A DNA stretch of 49,098 nucleotides from Labrenzia sp. DG1229. GTDB taxonomy: Bacteria; Pseudomonadota; Alphaproteobacteria; Rhizobiales; Stappiaceae. Both the position numbers and the translations under genes were made by a program. The stretch is from contig NZ_KI928927.1 of the NCBI RefSeq assembly GCF_000521215.1, positions 278,448 through 327,545 of the forward strand, given 5' to 3'. Of this stretch, positions 34,374 to 43,158 are shown piece after piece. Under the pieces are notes generated by a model, which was not told the DNA's origin, made no database searches, and worked only from the letters and a program-made list of their open reading frames with translations. Within the stretch, counting starts at the first letter, position 1. Each line of letters begins with the position of its first letter.

Positions 34374-34853
34374 ATGGCCGATGAACAGGAATGCCGCTTT
34401 GACTTTATGCTGGACTTGCCGCGGGATCGGGCATTCTCGCTGTGTGTTGACAGGCTCGACGCATGGTGGGCCTCACCTTTTCGCAATCCGGGCGAAGGAC
34501 AGGTGGAGCCGGGGATCGAGCCATGCGTTGGAGGGAGTTGCTTCGAGATCGACGGGAATGGAAGACAGCGCATCTGGGGAACGGTGCTGTCGATAGAACC
34601 CCCGATTTATGTTCGTCTGGCCTGGCAGGTTTCCCAGGAGGGCGAGGAAATTGCCGATCCCCTCACGGCCAGCCGCGTGATGGTCAACTTTCGCGAAGCC
34701 GGTGAAAAAACCCGCCTTGAAATTGTTCATAACGAATTTCTTCGGCACGGCGAAAAAGGTGAGCAGTATCTGGTGCAGATGCAGCAAGCTGACGGTTGGC
34801 CACGGATAATCTCGAACCTGAAGACCGCTGCTGCAAATGTAAGCTGGCGATGA
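34374..34853 (+). CDS. SRPBCC domain protein
   Basis: The 159-residue protein has an AHSA1-like N-terminus (FDFMLDLPRDRAFSLCVDRLDAWWASPFR), a central EPCVGGSCFE turn, RIWGTVLSIEPPIYVRLAW and a C-terminal helix DGWPRIISNLKTA. This fits a START-like hydrophobic ligand-binding fold. The ATG at 34374 follows a GGTGGA sequence and begins the conserved part. Function is unknown. Confidence 0.72.
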   Translation: MADEQECRFDFMLDLPRDRAFSLCVDRLDAWWASPFRNPGEGQVEPGIEPCVGGSCFEIDGNGRQRIWGTVLSIEPPIYVRLAWQVSQEGEEIADPLTASRVMVNFREAGEKTRLEIVHNEFLRHGEKGEQYLVQMQQADGWPRIISNLKTAAANVSWR

Positions 34854-35037
34854 GCCTGCCTTTTGCATTTATTTACAAATCACCTGGTCTGTCGCCTGCC
34901 TGACATGCTTGGTGTGGTAATTGGGCTGGCACCAGCAACGAGTTGCCCTATTTCGACCTTGCAAATTATTGAGGCGTCGAAATAGTGTCAGCCAAACGTG
35001 GTGTAACCCACAGGTTTCCAAACTCACGCTTAGATCC

Positions 35038-36390
35038 ATGTCTTCACCGTCATCATTAGAGGATTCCACAGAGCCTCAAATTGCCGCCTCGCCATTCACG
35101 AGGATCGGCGAAGCCCGATGGATTCTGCTGACGGCATTCTGTTCTGCAGTCGTGGCCGTTGTTGTTTTTGGTGTTCCATTCTGGCCAGCAGCAGGTGCAG
35201 TCGTTCTCATGACGGCGGTTGCCGCCTTTGTTCCAAGGCGGTCCGTGAGCCGACGCGTCAAATTGAAATCACAGCGCGAGTTGCGGCGGATGTGGCCGGG
35301 AACCGGAATGAAGGTCACGGTGGACGCGTTGCCGACGCCCTGTTTCGTTGCCGACGGACGCGGAATTACGCGTTACGTCAACGCTCAGGCACTGGCAACC
35401 TATGACGGGGTAAAGCCGGGAGACCCATTGTCATTTTCCTTGCGCGCGCCTTCTTTGCTCGAGGCATTCGATCGTGTCTGCAGCACAGGCGGAGAAGAGC
35501 GCATAAGCTGGATAGAAAAAGTACCGACGGAATCCTGGTACGAAGCTCATATCGCGCCGATTTACATGCCGGGCTCCGGCGGCCAGGAACGCTTGCGAGA
35601 GCGACCGGATTTCATTCTTGTCGTTATCCAGGATCTGACGGAAAACCGTCGACTGGAGCGGATGAGGACGGACTTTGTCGCCAATGCGAGCCATGAATTG
35701 CGCACACCTCTGGCCTCCCTGACAGGTTTTATCGAAACCCTCCAGGGGCCTGCCAGAAACGATACCGAAGCTCAGGAACGCTTTTTATCAATCATGCTGG
35801 ATCAGGCAGGGCGCATGCGCCGGTTGATTGACGACATTCTTTCCCTGTCCCGCATTGAGCTAAAAGCACATGTTCGCCCTGCCACGGTAGTTGATCTCAC
35901 CGAGATTATCCGTCACACGGCTGACGCGCTCTCACCGCTGGCAAGGGACCTGGGGGTCGAAATTCGCATCGATTTGCCCGGCATTCCGGTCAGGTTGAAG
36001 GGCGACCGGGATGAACTTATTCAGGTGGTCGAAAACCTGATCGAGAACGCCCTGAAATACGGCAGCTCCGGCAAAGTCGTCGATGTGGGGGTGTGCGAGC
36101 AATCCGCTGATCAGGACATCGATTACTGGGTTCTCTCCGTTCGCGACTACGGCGAGGGAATTCCACGAGAACACCTTCCGAGACTGACGGAACGGTTCTA
36201 TCGCGTGGATGTTGAATCAAGCCGGGCCTTGAAGGGGACTGGTCTCGGACTTGCAATCGTAAAACACATTCTAACCAGGCACCGTGCGCGTATGGAAGTG
36301 GAAAGCAACCCCGGCGAGGGGGCGGAATTCAGGGTAAAACTTCCGGCCCTTGAAAACACAGATGGTTCCGCCGAAAAGACATCCGACTGA
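35038..36390 (+). CDS. phoR: Phosphate regulon sensor histidine kinase PhoR
   Basis: The 450-residue protein has two N-terminal membrane helices (around WILLTAFCSAVVAVVVFGVPF and PAAGAVVLMTAVAAFVP). A PAS-like domain follows (VDALPTPCFVADGRGITRYVNAQ), then the dimerisation H-box FVANASHELRTPLASLTGFIETL and an ATPase domain with NLIENALKYGSSG, DYGEGIPREHL and GTGLGLAIVKHIL. It phosphorylates PhoB under phosphate limitation, controlled by PstSCAB-PhoU. The ATG at 35038-35040 is preferred over the frame extension to 34921. It is the first gene of the pho cluster. Confidence 0.88.
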   Translation: MSSPSSLEDSTEPQIAASPFTRIGEARWILLTAFCSAVVAVVVFGVPFWPAAGAVVLMTAVAAFVPRRSVSRRVKLKSQRELRRMWPGTGMKVTVDALPTPCFVADGRGITRYVNAQALATYDGVKPGDPLSFSLRAPSLLEAFDRVCSTGGEERISWIEKVPTESWYEAHIAPIYMPGSGGQERLRERPDFILVVIQDLTENRRLERMRTDFVANASHELRTPLASLTGFIETLQGPARNDTEAQERFLSIMLDQAGRMRRLIDDILSLSRIELKAHVRPATVVDLTEIIRHTADALSPLARDLGVEIRIDLPGIPVRLKGDRDELIQVVENLIENALKYGSSGKVVDVGVCEQSADQDIDYWVLSVRDYGEGIPREHLPRLTERFYRVDVESSRALKGTGLGLAIVKHILTRHRARMEVESNPGEGAEFRVKLPALENTDGSAEKTSD

Positions 36391-36685
36391 AAGGGTTTCC
36401 AAAACTATGTCTGCCCCCGAGACCATTGGGCCGGGGAGCGCTGACGTCCCTGCCTTAAACCTCGAAAATCAAAAAGGCCTCGCGCTTCCGGTCTATCGCT
36501 CGAAGATCGGTGAAGGCGCTTGATGTCATGCCAAGCGCATTCTTGTTTCCACGTGTCGCCGGAATGTCAGATCATCGGAGAGTTAGGTTGCACAGGGGCA
36601 ATCGCCGATTCTGGTGCAAGCGATGCGCAATCTTTGGCGTAAATAGGTAAAGACAAAAAATACTTATATTTATCAGATAGTTAAA
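36391..36685. other. Intergenic region upstream of the pstS Pho box
   Basis: About 295 bases between phoR and the Pho box. No gene is supported. The first part contains an imperfect GC-rich hairpin-like segment near 36415-36440 that may end the phoR transcript. The last part (36640-36685) is AT-rich, as expected just upstream of a regulated promoter. Confidence 0.4.
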
Positions 36686-36725
36686 TTGTCACAAAACTGA
36701 AAAAGAACTGTCATAGAACTCTCAT
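36686..36725 (+). promoter_or_regulatory. Pho box: four 7-bp repeats at 11-bp spacing
   Basis: TTGTCAC, CTGAAAA, CTGTCAT and CTCTCAT start at 36686, 36697, 36708 and 36719, each separated by four AT-rich bases. The last two match the PhoB-binding consensus (CTGTCAT) well and the second is degenerate. A possible -10 (TAGGTT, 36736-36741) lies ten bases downstream, at the usual spacing for PhoB-activated promoters that lack a -35 element. This should drive phosphate-limited expression of pstS and downstream genes. Confidence 0.85.
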
Positions 36726-36812
36726 CCATGGGGCCTAGGTTCCCGGCATCGCTCGAGCATACTAGGGCTCGGCGATCATCTACAAACCTTGACATTCAAA
36801 GGGAGCGGTCAA

Positions 36813-37850
36813 GTGAAATTTACGACCCTCGTTAGCGCAACCGCCCTGGCTGTTGCTTCCACTGCATTCGTCGGCGCGGCCCAGGCACGCGACCAGGTTC
36901 AGGTTGCCGGTTCTTCTACCGTTCTGCCATACGCTTCCATCGTTGCTGAAGCTTTCGGTGAAAACACCGATTTCCCGACACCTGTTGTCGAGTCCGGCGG
37001 TTCTTCTGCTGGTCTTAAACGCTTCTGTGAAGGAGTTGGCGAAAACACGATCGACGTCGCAAATGCTTCCCGCAAGATCCGTGAAAAAGAAATCAAGGCA
37101 TGTGCGGAAGCTGGCGTCAAAGACATCATCGAAGTCCGCATCGGTTACGACGGCATCGTTTTCGCTTCTCAGAAATCCGGTCCTGCATTCACGACGTTTC
37201 AACCGGCCGACATCTTCAATGCCCTTGGTGCGAAAGTTCTGAAAGACGGCAAGCTCGTCGACAACCCGAACAACACCTGGGCCGACTTCAATGCCGACCT
37301 TCCGTCAGTTGAAATCGCCGCTTTCATCCCGGGAACCAAGCACGGTACCCGCGAAGTTTTCGAAGAGAAGGTGCTGGCCGTTGGTTGTGAAGCAACTGGC
37401 GCTCTGCAGGCCATGATCGACAGTGGCATGTCCGAAGACGATGCTGAAGACGCGTGTATCGATGTTCGTGCGGACGGCAAGTCCACTGACATCGACGGCG
37501 ACTACACTGAAACTCTCGCTCGCATCGACTCCAACCCGAATGGCATCGGCGTCTTCGGCCTGGCGTTCTACGAGAACAACACCGACAAGCTCAAAGTTGC
37601 CACCATGGGCGGAATCGCACCGACAACCGAGAGCATCGCTTCCGGCGAATATCCGGTTTCCCGTCCGCTGTTCTTCTACGTCAAGAAGGCGCATATCGGC
37701 GTTATCCCGGGCCTGAAAGAATATGCCCAGTTCTTCATCGCCGATGAAATTGCCGGTGCAGATGGCCCGCTTGCCACTTACGGTCTGGTTTCCGATCCGG
37801 AACTGGCGGCTACTCAGGCTTCCGTTTCCAACGAAGACACAATGAAGTAA
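36813..37850 (+). CDS. pstS: Phosphate ABC transporter substrate-binding protein PstS
   Basis: The 345-residue protein starts with GTG at 36813 after GGGAG, followed by a signal peptide ending in GAAQA. Phosphate-binding motifs are AGSSTVLPYAS, ESGGSSAGLKRFCEG and PGTKHGTREVF, each supplying oxygen ligands in the periplasm. The upstream in-frame TTG at 36789 gives a longer product but lacks a good ribosome-binding site. It is directly controlled by the Pho box. The family is the PstS class seen in alphaproteobacteria with longer insertions than E. coli PstS. Confidence 0.92.
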   Translation: MKFTTLVSATALAVASTAFVGAAQARDQVQVAGSSTVLPYASIVAEAFGENTDFPTPVVESGGSSAGLKRFCEGVGENTIDVANASRKIREKEIKACAEAGVKDIIEVRIGYDGIVFASQKSGPAFTTFQPADIFNALGAKVLKDGKLVDNPNNTWADFNADLPSVEIAAFIPGTKHGTREVFEEKVLAVGCEATGALQAMIDSGMSEDDAEDACIDVRADGKSTDIDGDYTETLARIDSNPNGIGVFGLAFYENNTDKLKVATMGGIAPTTESIASGEYPVSRPLFFYVKKAHIGVIPGLKEYAQFFIADEIAGADGPLATYGLVSDPELAATQASVSNEDTMK

Positions 37851-37871
37851 TCGAGCCCCTGCTCGATATTC

Positions 37872-37912
37872 GGGGCGGCATATTCCGCCGCCCCTATTTC
37901 CTTTTTGGACCT
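37872..37912 (+). terminator. Attenuator-like hairpin between pstS and pstC
   Basis: GGGGCGGC (37872-37879) pairs with GCCGCCCC (37887-37894) around seven bases, followed by a T-rich stretch (TATTTCCTTTTTGG). It lies in the 86-base gap between pstS and pstC. Partial termination here would give an excess of the binding protein over the membrane components. Confidence 0.72.
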
Positions 37913-37936
37913 TTTTAAAGCTTTCCGGGGGAGCAA

Positions 37937-39409
37937 ATGTCCTTGTTCTGGCTCATCTTGATCGTACTCGCCATAGCCGTGGTGGGGTATGTTCTTGGGC
38001 GGGCGCGGGCCATGTCCAGCGCCGGGGGAGAGCGTTCCGCGCTGCATTCCCTTCCGTCCTATTACGGGGCGAACGTAGCAATGAAGGCGGCAGTGCCCGC
38101 CTTTCTGTTCCTGATTGTCTGGCTGCTTGCGCAGCCATTTTACGTCAACAGCGAAATTTCGGCGATGATCCCGGACAGTGCGATCAGCGAAGGTTCGTCC
38201 CGCGGTCTCGTCCTCGCTGAAGTGCGCCGTGCTGCACGTGGCCTCGATAATGCTGTTGCCTCCGATGCCATTACGGAAGATTTCGCCCGCAACGCCCGCG
38301 CAGACTTCAACGACATCACTGCGCGCCTCAAGGAAGCCGGCCAGATCGTTACTTCGGATATCACACAGCCCGTCTTGCGTGCTGCGCAGCGCTATCGGGT
38401 TCTGACCGCTGCAGGCAATCTCTACATGACAATTGCCGTAATCCTGGTTGCAATTGTCGGGGCTCTTTGGGCGCTCAGGGAAACCAATGCACAGTTCAGG
38501 GCGCGTAACACCGTCGAAAAGGGCGTGCAGGCAATTCTGATTGCTGCGGCGTCCATAGCAATCCTGACAACCATCGGCATCGTTTTATCGCTTGTGTTCA
38601 ACACCATAGAATTCTTCAAGCTTTACCCTGCCGCTGACTTTTTCTTCGGAGTGACCTGGTCCCCAAGCTTCTCCGGTCGCGGTGGATCTTCCGAGCTCGG
38701 CATTATTCCGCTTCTTTGGGGTACATTCTATATCTCGTTTGTGGCGCTTGCAGTGGCCGTACCGGTTGGGCTCTTCGCCGCGATTTACCTGTCCGAATAT
38801 GCGGGGCCCAGAGTACGAGCTGTCGCAAAGCCGCTGCTGGAGATCCTCGCAGGTATCCCGACCATCGTATATGGCCTGTTCGCTTTGCTGACTGTAGGCC
38901 CTCTCCTCTTGTCCGCGTTCGGTGACAATGGCTTCGGTATCATGAAAGCCGGAACGGCGGTGATGACGGCCGGTCTGGTCATGGGCATCATGCTGATCCC
39001 GTTCGTGAGTTCGTTGTCGGACGACATCATCAACGCCGTTCCACAGGCCATGCGCGATGGATCGTACGGGCTCGGCGCAACGAAATCGGAAACGGTCAAA
39101 AAGGTTATTCTGCCGGCGGCCCTGCCGGGTATTGTCGGAGCCATCCTGCTGGCGGCATCGCGCGCCATTGGTGAAACCATGATTGTGGTTCTCGGTGCGG
39201 GGGCGGCAGCGCGACTGAGCCTCAACCCCTTTGAAGCAATGACCACAGTGACGGCCAAGATTGTCAGTCAGCTGACAGGTGATGCGGATTTTGCTTCCCC
39301 TGTCGCGCTTGTGGCGTTCGCCCTTGGCATGACCCTCTTTGTCGTAACTCTTGGCCTAAACATTGTCGCGCTCTACATCGTGCGCAAATACCGGGAGCAG
39401 TATGACTGA
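37937..39409 (+). CDS. pstC: Phosphate ABC transporter permease PstC
   Basis: The 490-residue membrane protein has an N-terminal hydrophobic start (LFWLILIVLAIAVVGYVLG), a long extra segment with periplasmic parts to about residue 200, and the BPD permease domain. The EAA-like coupling sequence is AVPQAMRDGSYGLGATKSETVKKVILPAALPGIVGA. The long N-terminal region is typical of alphaproteobacterial PstC and much larger than in E. coli. The ATG at 37937 follows GGGGGAG. Its stop shares a base with the pstA start. Confidence 0.9.
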   Translation: MSLFWLILIVLAIAVVGYVLGRARAMSSAGGERSALHSLPSYYGANVAMKAAVPAFLFLIVWLLAQPFYVNSEISAMIPDSAISEGSSRGLVLAEVRRAARGLDNAVASDAITEDFARNARADFNDITARLKEAGQIVTSDITQPVLRAAQRYRVLTAAGNLYMTIAVILVAIVGALWALRETNAQFRARNTVEKGVQAILIAAASIAILTTIGIVLSLVFNTIEFFKLYPAADFFFGVTWSPSFSGRGGSSELGIIPLLWGTFYISFVALAVAVPVGLFAAIYLSEYAGPRVRAVAKPLLEILAGIPTIVYGLFALLTVGPLLLSAFGDNGFGIMKAGTAVMTAGLVMGIMLIPFVSSLSDDIINAVPQAMRDGSYGLGATKSETVKKVILPAALPGIVGAILLAASRAIGETMIVVLGAGAAARLSLNPFEAMTTVTAKIVSQLTGDADFASPVALVAFALGMTLFVVTLGLNIVALYIVRKYREQYD

Positions 39410-40758
39410 TGACCGATACAACGATTTCTCCCAAGGTTGCCGAAATGCCGGCAAATTTACCGTTCAAATCCAAGTCGCTCTATGAAGTTGATGACCTGAC
39501 CCGTAAGCGCAATGCCGCCGAACGGAGGTTCAAGGCGTATGGCGTTGCCGCGGTTTGTATTGGCCTGTTTTTCCTGGTGGTTCTTGCATATACGATTATC
39601 AGCGAAGGCATTCCCGCGTTTTCCAGGACTATTGTTGAAGTTGAGTTCAGTCTGACGCAAGAGCAATTCGACGAAGCCGAAGGCCAACTCTTCAAGACAA
39701 AAGCCTATGAGCAGATCTTTATCGGAGCACTTCAGGGCCAGTTGCAGGAGAGCGGCGTCAGTGTCCCATTTGATGCCACAACTATTGAGCGCATCGTCGG
39801 CAAGCCCGGAAACACGATCAGAACATACTTCAAGGCCAATCAGGACAAGCTTGGCGATGCCGTGGGATTCGAACTTGCGGCTTCTTCAAGAGTTGATGGT
39901 TATATGAACGGCCGCGTCACTCGCGAGAACATGACAGACAGCCGGTTCCTGCAGAAAACCGACCTGGATCTGGTGGATATTCTGGTTGATGCAGGCGTTA
40001 TCAAGACGGTGTTCAACTGGAACTTCATCACTGGAGCCGACTCCGGTGTGGACAACCCGGGCGCTGCAGGTATTGGTGCCTCGGTGGTCGGGTCGTTCTT
40101 CATGATGCTGGTCGTGCTGTTCCTGTCGCTCCCGATCGGGGTGGCAACGTCAATCTATCTTGAAGAGTTTGCACCTCAAAACAGGATTACGGACCTGATT
40201 GAAGTGAACATATCGAATTTGGCCGCTGTTCCATCGATCGTATTCGGCATTCTGGGACTGGCCGTGTTCATTCAGTTCATGCATCTGCCGCAGTCGGCTC
40301 CGATCGTTGGCGGACTTGTCTTGACGCTTATGACGCTTCCGACAATCATCATTTCGACCAGAGCGTCTCTCAAGGCGGTTCCGCCAAGCATCCGCGATGC
40401 TGCACTGGGCATCGGCGCATCCAAGATGCAGGCGATTTTCCATCATGTGCTGCCCTTGGCGATGCCGGGAATTCTGACAGGCACGATCATCGGGCTGGCA
40501 CAGGCACTTGGCGAAACGGCGCCGCTGCTTCTTATCGGTATGGTAGGCTTCGTCGCACGCGGTTACCCGGAAGGCCTGATTGCCGGCTTCACTGATCCAA
40601 ACTCGGCAATGCCCGCCCAGATTTACACCTGGGCAGCGCGAGCGGATTTTGCATTCTATGAAAAAGCATGGGGCGGTATTGTTGTCCTCCTAATCTTCCT
40701 CCTCTCAATGAATATTCTCGCGATCATCCTGCGCCGCAGGTTTGAGCGCCGCTGGTAA
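39409..40758 (+). CDS. pstA: Phosphate ABC transporter permease PstA
   Basis: The 449-residue protein has one N-terminal helix ([21 protein letters not shown]) and a large periplasmic insertion (about residues 60-200, DUF3333-like). The BPD permease core follows, with the EAA-like loop [36 protein letters not shown]. It pairs with PstC in the inner membrane. The TGATG overlap with pstC indicates coupling. Confidence 0.9.
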   Translation: MTDTTISPKVAEMPANLPFKSKSLYEVDDLTRKRNAAERRFKAYGVAAVCIGLFFLVVLAYTIISEGIPAFSRTIVEVEFSLTQEQFDEAEGQLFKTKAYEQIFIGALQGQLQESGVSVPFDATTIERIVGKPGNTIRTYFKANQDKLGDAVGFELAASSRVDGYMNGRVTRENMTDSRFLQKTDLDLVDILVDAGVIKTVFNWNFITGADSGVDNPGAAGIGASVVGSFFMMLVVLFLSLPIGVATSIYLEEFAPQNRITDLIEVNISNLAAVPSIVFGILGLAVFIQFMHLPQSAPIVGGLVLTLMTLPTIIISTRASLKAVPPSIRDAALGIGASKMQAIFHHVLPLAMPGILTGTIIGLAQALGETAPLLLIGMVGFVARGYPEGLIAGFTDPNSAMPAQIYTWAARADFAFYEKAWGGIVVLLIFLLSMNILAIILRRRFERRW

Positions 40759-40769
40759 GGAACGATCTG

Positions 40770-41567
40770 ATGAACGAGATGGCGAACATTGAACAGGCGA
40801 TTGAGATGACCGAAAGCAAGATTTCCGCCAATAAGGTGCAAGTCTACTACGGTGATACGCACGCCATTAAAGACGTCGACATAGAAATTCAGCCGCGATC
40901 GGTTACATCGTTCATCGGGCCGTCCGGCTGCGGCAAGTCGACATTCCTGCGCACGATCAACCGGATGAACGACACGATTGACATATGCCGCGTAGAAGGC
41001 TCGATCAGGATTGATGGCGAAGACATTTATGATCCGAAAGTCGACCCCGTGCAGTTGCGCGCAAAGGTCGGAATGGTTTTCCAGAAGCCGAACCCGTTCC
41101 CCAAGTCCATCTACGACAACATCGCATATGGGCCGCGGATCCATGGTCTTGCCCGGAACAAGGCGGAACTCGACGATATTGTCTCTTCCAGTCTTCAAAA
41201 AGCCGGTCTTTGGGAAGAGGTCAAGAACCGCCTGGATGAGCCGGGTACCGGGATGTCCGGAGGTCAGCAGCAGCGCCTGTGTATTGCACGAGCGATTGCT
41301 GTCAGTCCGGAAGTGATCCTGATGGACGAGCCGTGTTCGGCACTTGACCCCATTGCGACGGCGAAAGTTGAAGAACTGATCGACGAATTGCGCGAGAATT
41401 TCACCATCGTTATCGTGACACATTCCATGCAGCAGGCGGCCCGTGTTTCGCAGCGTACAGCATTTTTCCACCTTGGAATTCTGGTCGAGGAAGGTTCAAC
41501 GCAGGACATCTTCACCAATCCGAAAGACAAGCGTACACAGGACTATATCACCGGCCGCTTCGGCTAA
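40770..41567 (+). CDS. pstB: Phosphate ABC transporter ATP-binding protein PstB
   Basis: The 265-residue ATPase has Walker [10 protein letters not shown], the signature [14 protein letters not shown], and Walker [14 protein letters not shown]. The start region [21 protein letters not shown] is typical of PstB. It powers phosphate uptake through PstCA and also takes part in PhoR signalling through PhoU. It lies 11 bases after pstA, with AAGGA before the ATG. Confidence 0.94.
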   Translation: MNEMANIEQAIEMTESKISANKVQVYYGDTHAIKDVDIEIQPRSVTSFIGPSGCGKSTFLRTINRMNDTIDICRVEGSIRIDGEDIYDPKVDPVQLRAKVGMVFQKPNPFPKSIYDNIAYGPRIHGLARNKAELDDIVSSSLQKAGLWEEVKNRLDEPGTGMSGGQQQRLCIARAIAVSPEVILMDEPCSALDPIATAKVEELIDELRENFTIVIVTHSMQQAARVSQRTAFFHLGILVEEGSTQDIFTNPKDKRTQDYITGRFG

Positions 41568-41598
41568 TCGAATTACCGAAATCTGAAGGGGACACAGG

Positions 41599-42297
41599 AT
41601 GTCTGAACATACAGTCTCGGCATATGACGAAGAACTGACGGCAATGGCCGGGAAAGTCGCCGAGATGGGTGGCCTGGCGGAGCGCGCGTTTGCCGACGCG
41701 GTGTCCGCACTTGTCACACAGGATCACGAACTGGCGAAATCGACGATTGAGAACGACGAACGTCTCGATGCCCTTCACCAGGAGGTCGAGATGAAACTCA
41801 TAGAGATGATCGCTCTCCGCCAGCCGATGGGGCAGGATCTTCGTGAAATCACCGCTGCCAGCCGTATCGCGAACGATCTGGAACGCGTCGGGGATCTTGC
41901 CAAGAACGTTGCAAAGCGCGCCATTGCCATCGACAGCAATCTGAAATCAAAAAAACTTGCCATTGGTGTCGAGCACATGACCGAGCTCGCATTGGGTCAG
42001 TTGAAACAGGTCCTCGATGCCTATGCGCGCCGCGACGCCGAGGCAGCCCGGCGGGTACAGGAAGCGGATGCAGAAGTCGATGCCATCTATACCTCCCTGT
42101 TCCGCGAATTGCTCACTTACATGATGGAAGATCCGCGGGTCATCACGCAGTGCGTGCACCTGCTTTTCTGTGCCAAGAACATCGAGCGCATAGGCGATCA
42201 TGCAACCAATATTGCCGAGAACGTCTACTACATGGTCACGGGTGACCGCCTTCCTGAAGACCGCGCAAAACTCGATGAAACAACCGGTGCCGTTTAG
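41599..42297 (+). CDS. phoU: Phosphate transport regulator PhoU
   Basis: The 232-residue all-helical protein shows the two repeated three-helix bundles of PhoU (AEMGGLAERAFADAV and DLERVGDLAKNVAKRA, repeated as KNIERIGDHATNIAENV with the metal-binding E-x-x-x-D motifs). It transmits the phosphate status of PstB to PhoR and restrains Pst activity. The ATG follows AGGGGACACAGG. It ends 69 bases before phoB. Confidence 0.93.
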   Translation: MSEHTVSAYDEELTAMAGKVAEMGGLAERAFADAVSALVTQDHELAKSTIENDERLDALHQEVEMKLIEMIALRQPMGQDLREITAASRIANDLERVGDLAKNVAKRAIAIDSNLKSKKLAIGVEHMTELALGQLKQVLDAYARRDAEAARRVQEADAEVDAIYTSLFRELLTYMMEDPRVITQCVHLLFCAKNIERIGDHATNIAENVYYMVTGDRLPEDRAKLDETTGAV

Positions 42298-42321
42298 CCG
42301 TCGGAATTAGCGGGAAATACC

Positions 42322-42345
42322 CGGCCGGCGTCCTTGTGCCGGCCG
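42322..42345 (+). terminator. Intercistronic hairpin between phoU and phoB
   Basis: CGGCCGGC (42322-42329) pairs perfectly with GCCGGCCG (42338-42345) around GTCCTTGT. It lies in the 69-base gap before phoB. There is no T-run, so it is more likely an mRNA-stabilising or processing hairpin than a full terminator. Confidence 0.5.
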
Positions 42346-42366
42346 ACAATATCGGAGCGAGAATGA

Positions 42367-43065
42367 ATGCCGAAGGTGCTTATCGTTGAAGACGAGGAAC
42401 CGCTCAGCCTTCTTTTGAGATACAATTTGGAAGCAGAGGGATATCAGGTGGAGTCCTGCATTCGCGGTGACGAAGCGGAAATCCGCCTGCGTGAAAGCCA
42501 GCCGGATCTTCTGCTGCTTGACTGGATGCTGCCGGGACTGTCGGGGATCGAACTTTGCCGGCGCTTGCGCGCGCGCGAAGACACCGAACGCCTCCCGGTT
42601 ATCATGCTGACGGCACGCGGCGAGGAGGCTGAACGGATTCGGGGTCTGTCCACGGGCGCAGACGACTATGTCGTTAAACCTTTCTCCGTCCCGGAATTGA
42701 TGGCGCGTGTCAGGGCCATTCTGCGCCGGGCGAGTCCGGAAGTCGTTTCGACGATGCTCCGGTCCGGGGATATCGAACTGGACCGCGAAACTCACCGGGT
42801 GCGCCGGAATACCAGGGAAGTCCATCTGGGACCGACCGAATTCAGGCTTCTGGAGTTTCTCATGACTTCGCCCGGCCGTGTTTTCTCCCGGGAACAACTT
42901 CTCGACGGTGTCTGGGGTCACGACGTTTATGTTGATGAACGCACGGTCGATGTCCATGTCGGGCGTCTGCGCAAGGCGCTCAACAAGGGCAAGGCCAAGG
43001 ATCCGATCCGCACGGTCCGCGGTGCCGGTTACGCCTTCAATGACCAGTTCTCGGTCGCCGGCTGA
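42367..43065 (+). CDS. phoB: Phosphate regulon response regulator PhoB
   Basis: The 232-residue protein has a receiver domain (VEDEEPLSLLLRYNLEAEGY, with the phospho-acceptor Asp in LLLDWMLPGLSG and KPFSVPELMARV). The C-terminal OmpR-type winged helix is seen in LGPTEFRLLEFLMTSPGRVFSREQLLDGVWG and RTVDVHVGRLRKAL. It is phosphorylated by PhoR and binds the Pho box. The ATG at 42367 follows GGAGCGAGA; a nearby ATG at 42363 is out of frame. It ends the pho cluster. Confidence 0.94.
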   Translation: MPKVLIVEDEEPLSLLLRYNLEAEGYQVESCIRGDEAEIRLRESQPDLLLLDWMLPGLSGIELCRRLRAREDTERLPVIMLTARGEEAERIRGLSTGADDYVVKPFSVPELMARVRAILRRASPEVVSTMLRSGDIELDRETHRVRRNTREVHLGPTEFRLLEFLMTSPGRVFSREQLLDGVWGHDVYVDERTVDVHVGRLRKALNKGKAKDPIRTVRGAGYAFNDQFSVAG

Positions 43066-43104
43066 TCTGCTTCCGAGCAGGGTCCTTCAGGCAATGAATC
43101 AAAA

Positions 43105-43140
43105 ACGAAAAAGCCCGCCGAAACGGCGGGCTTGTTTTTT
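43105..43140. terminator. Strong rho-independent terminator after phoB
   Basis: AAGCCCGCCG (43111-43120) pairs with CGGCGGGCTT around AAA, followed by GTTTTTT on the plus strand. The minus strand also has a T-rich stretch after the stem. It is probably bidirectional, ending phoB and the convergent VWA gene whose stop is at 43159. Confidence 0.9.
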
Positions 43141-43158
43141 GAATACCGGTTCGATGTC

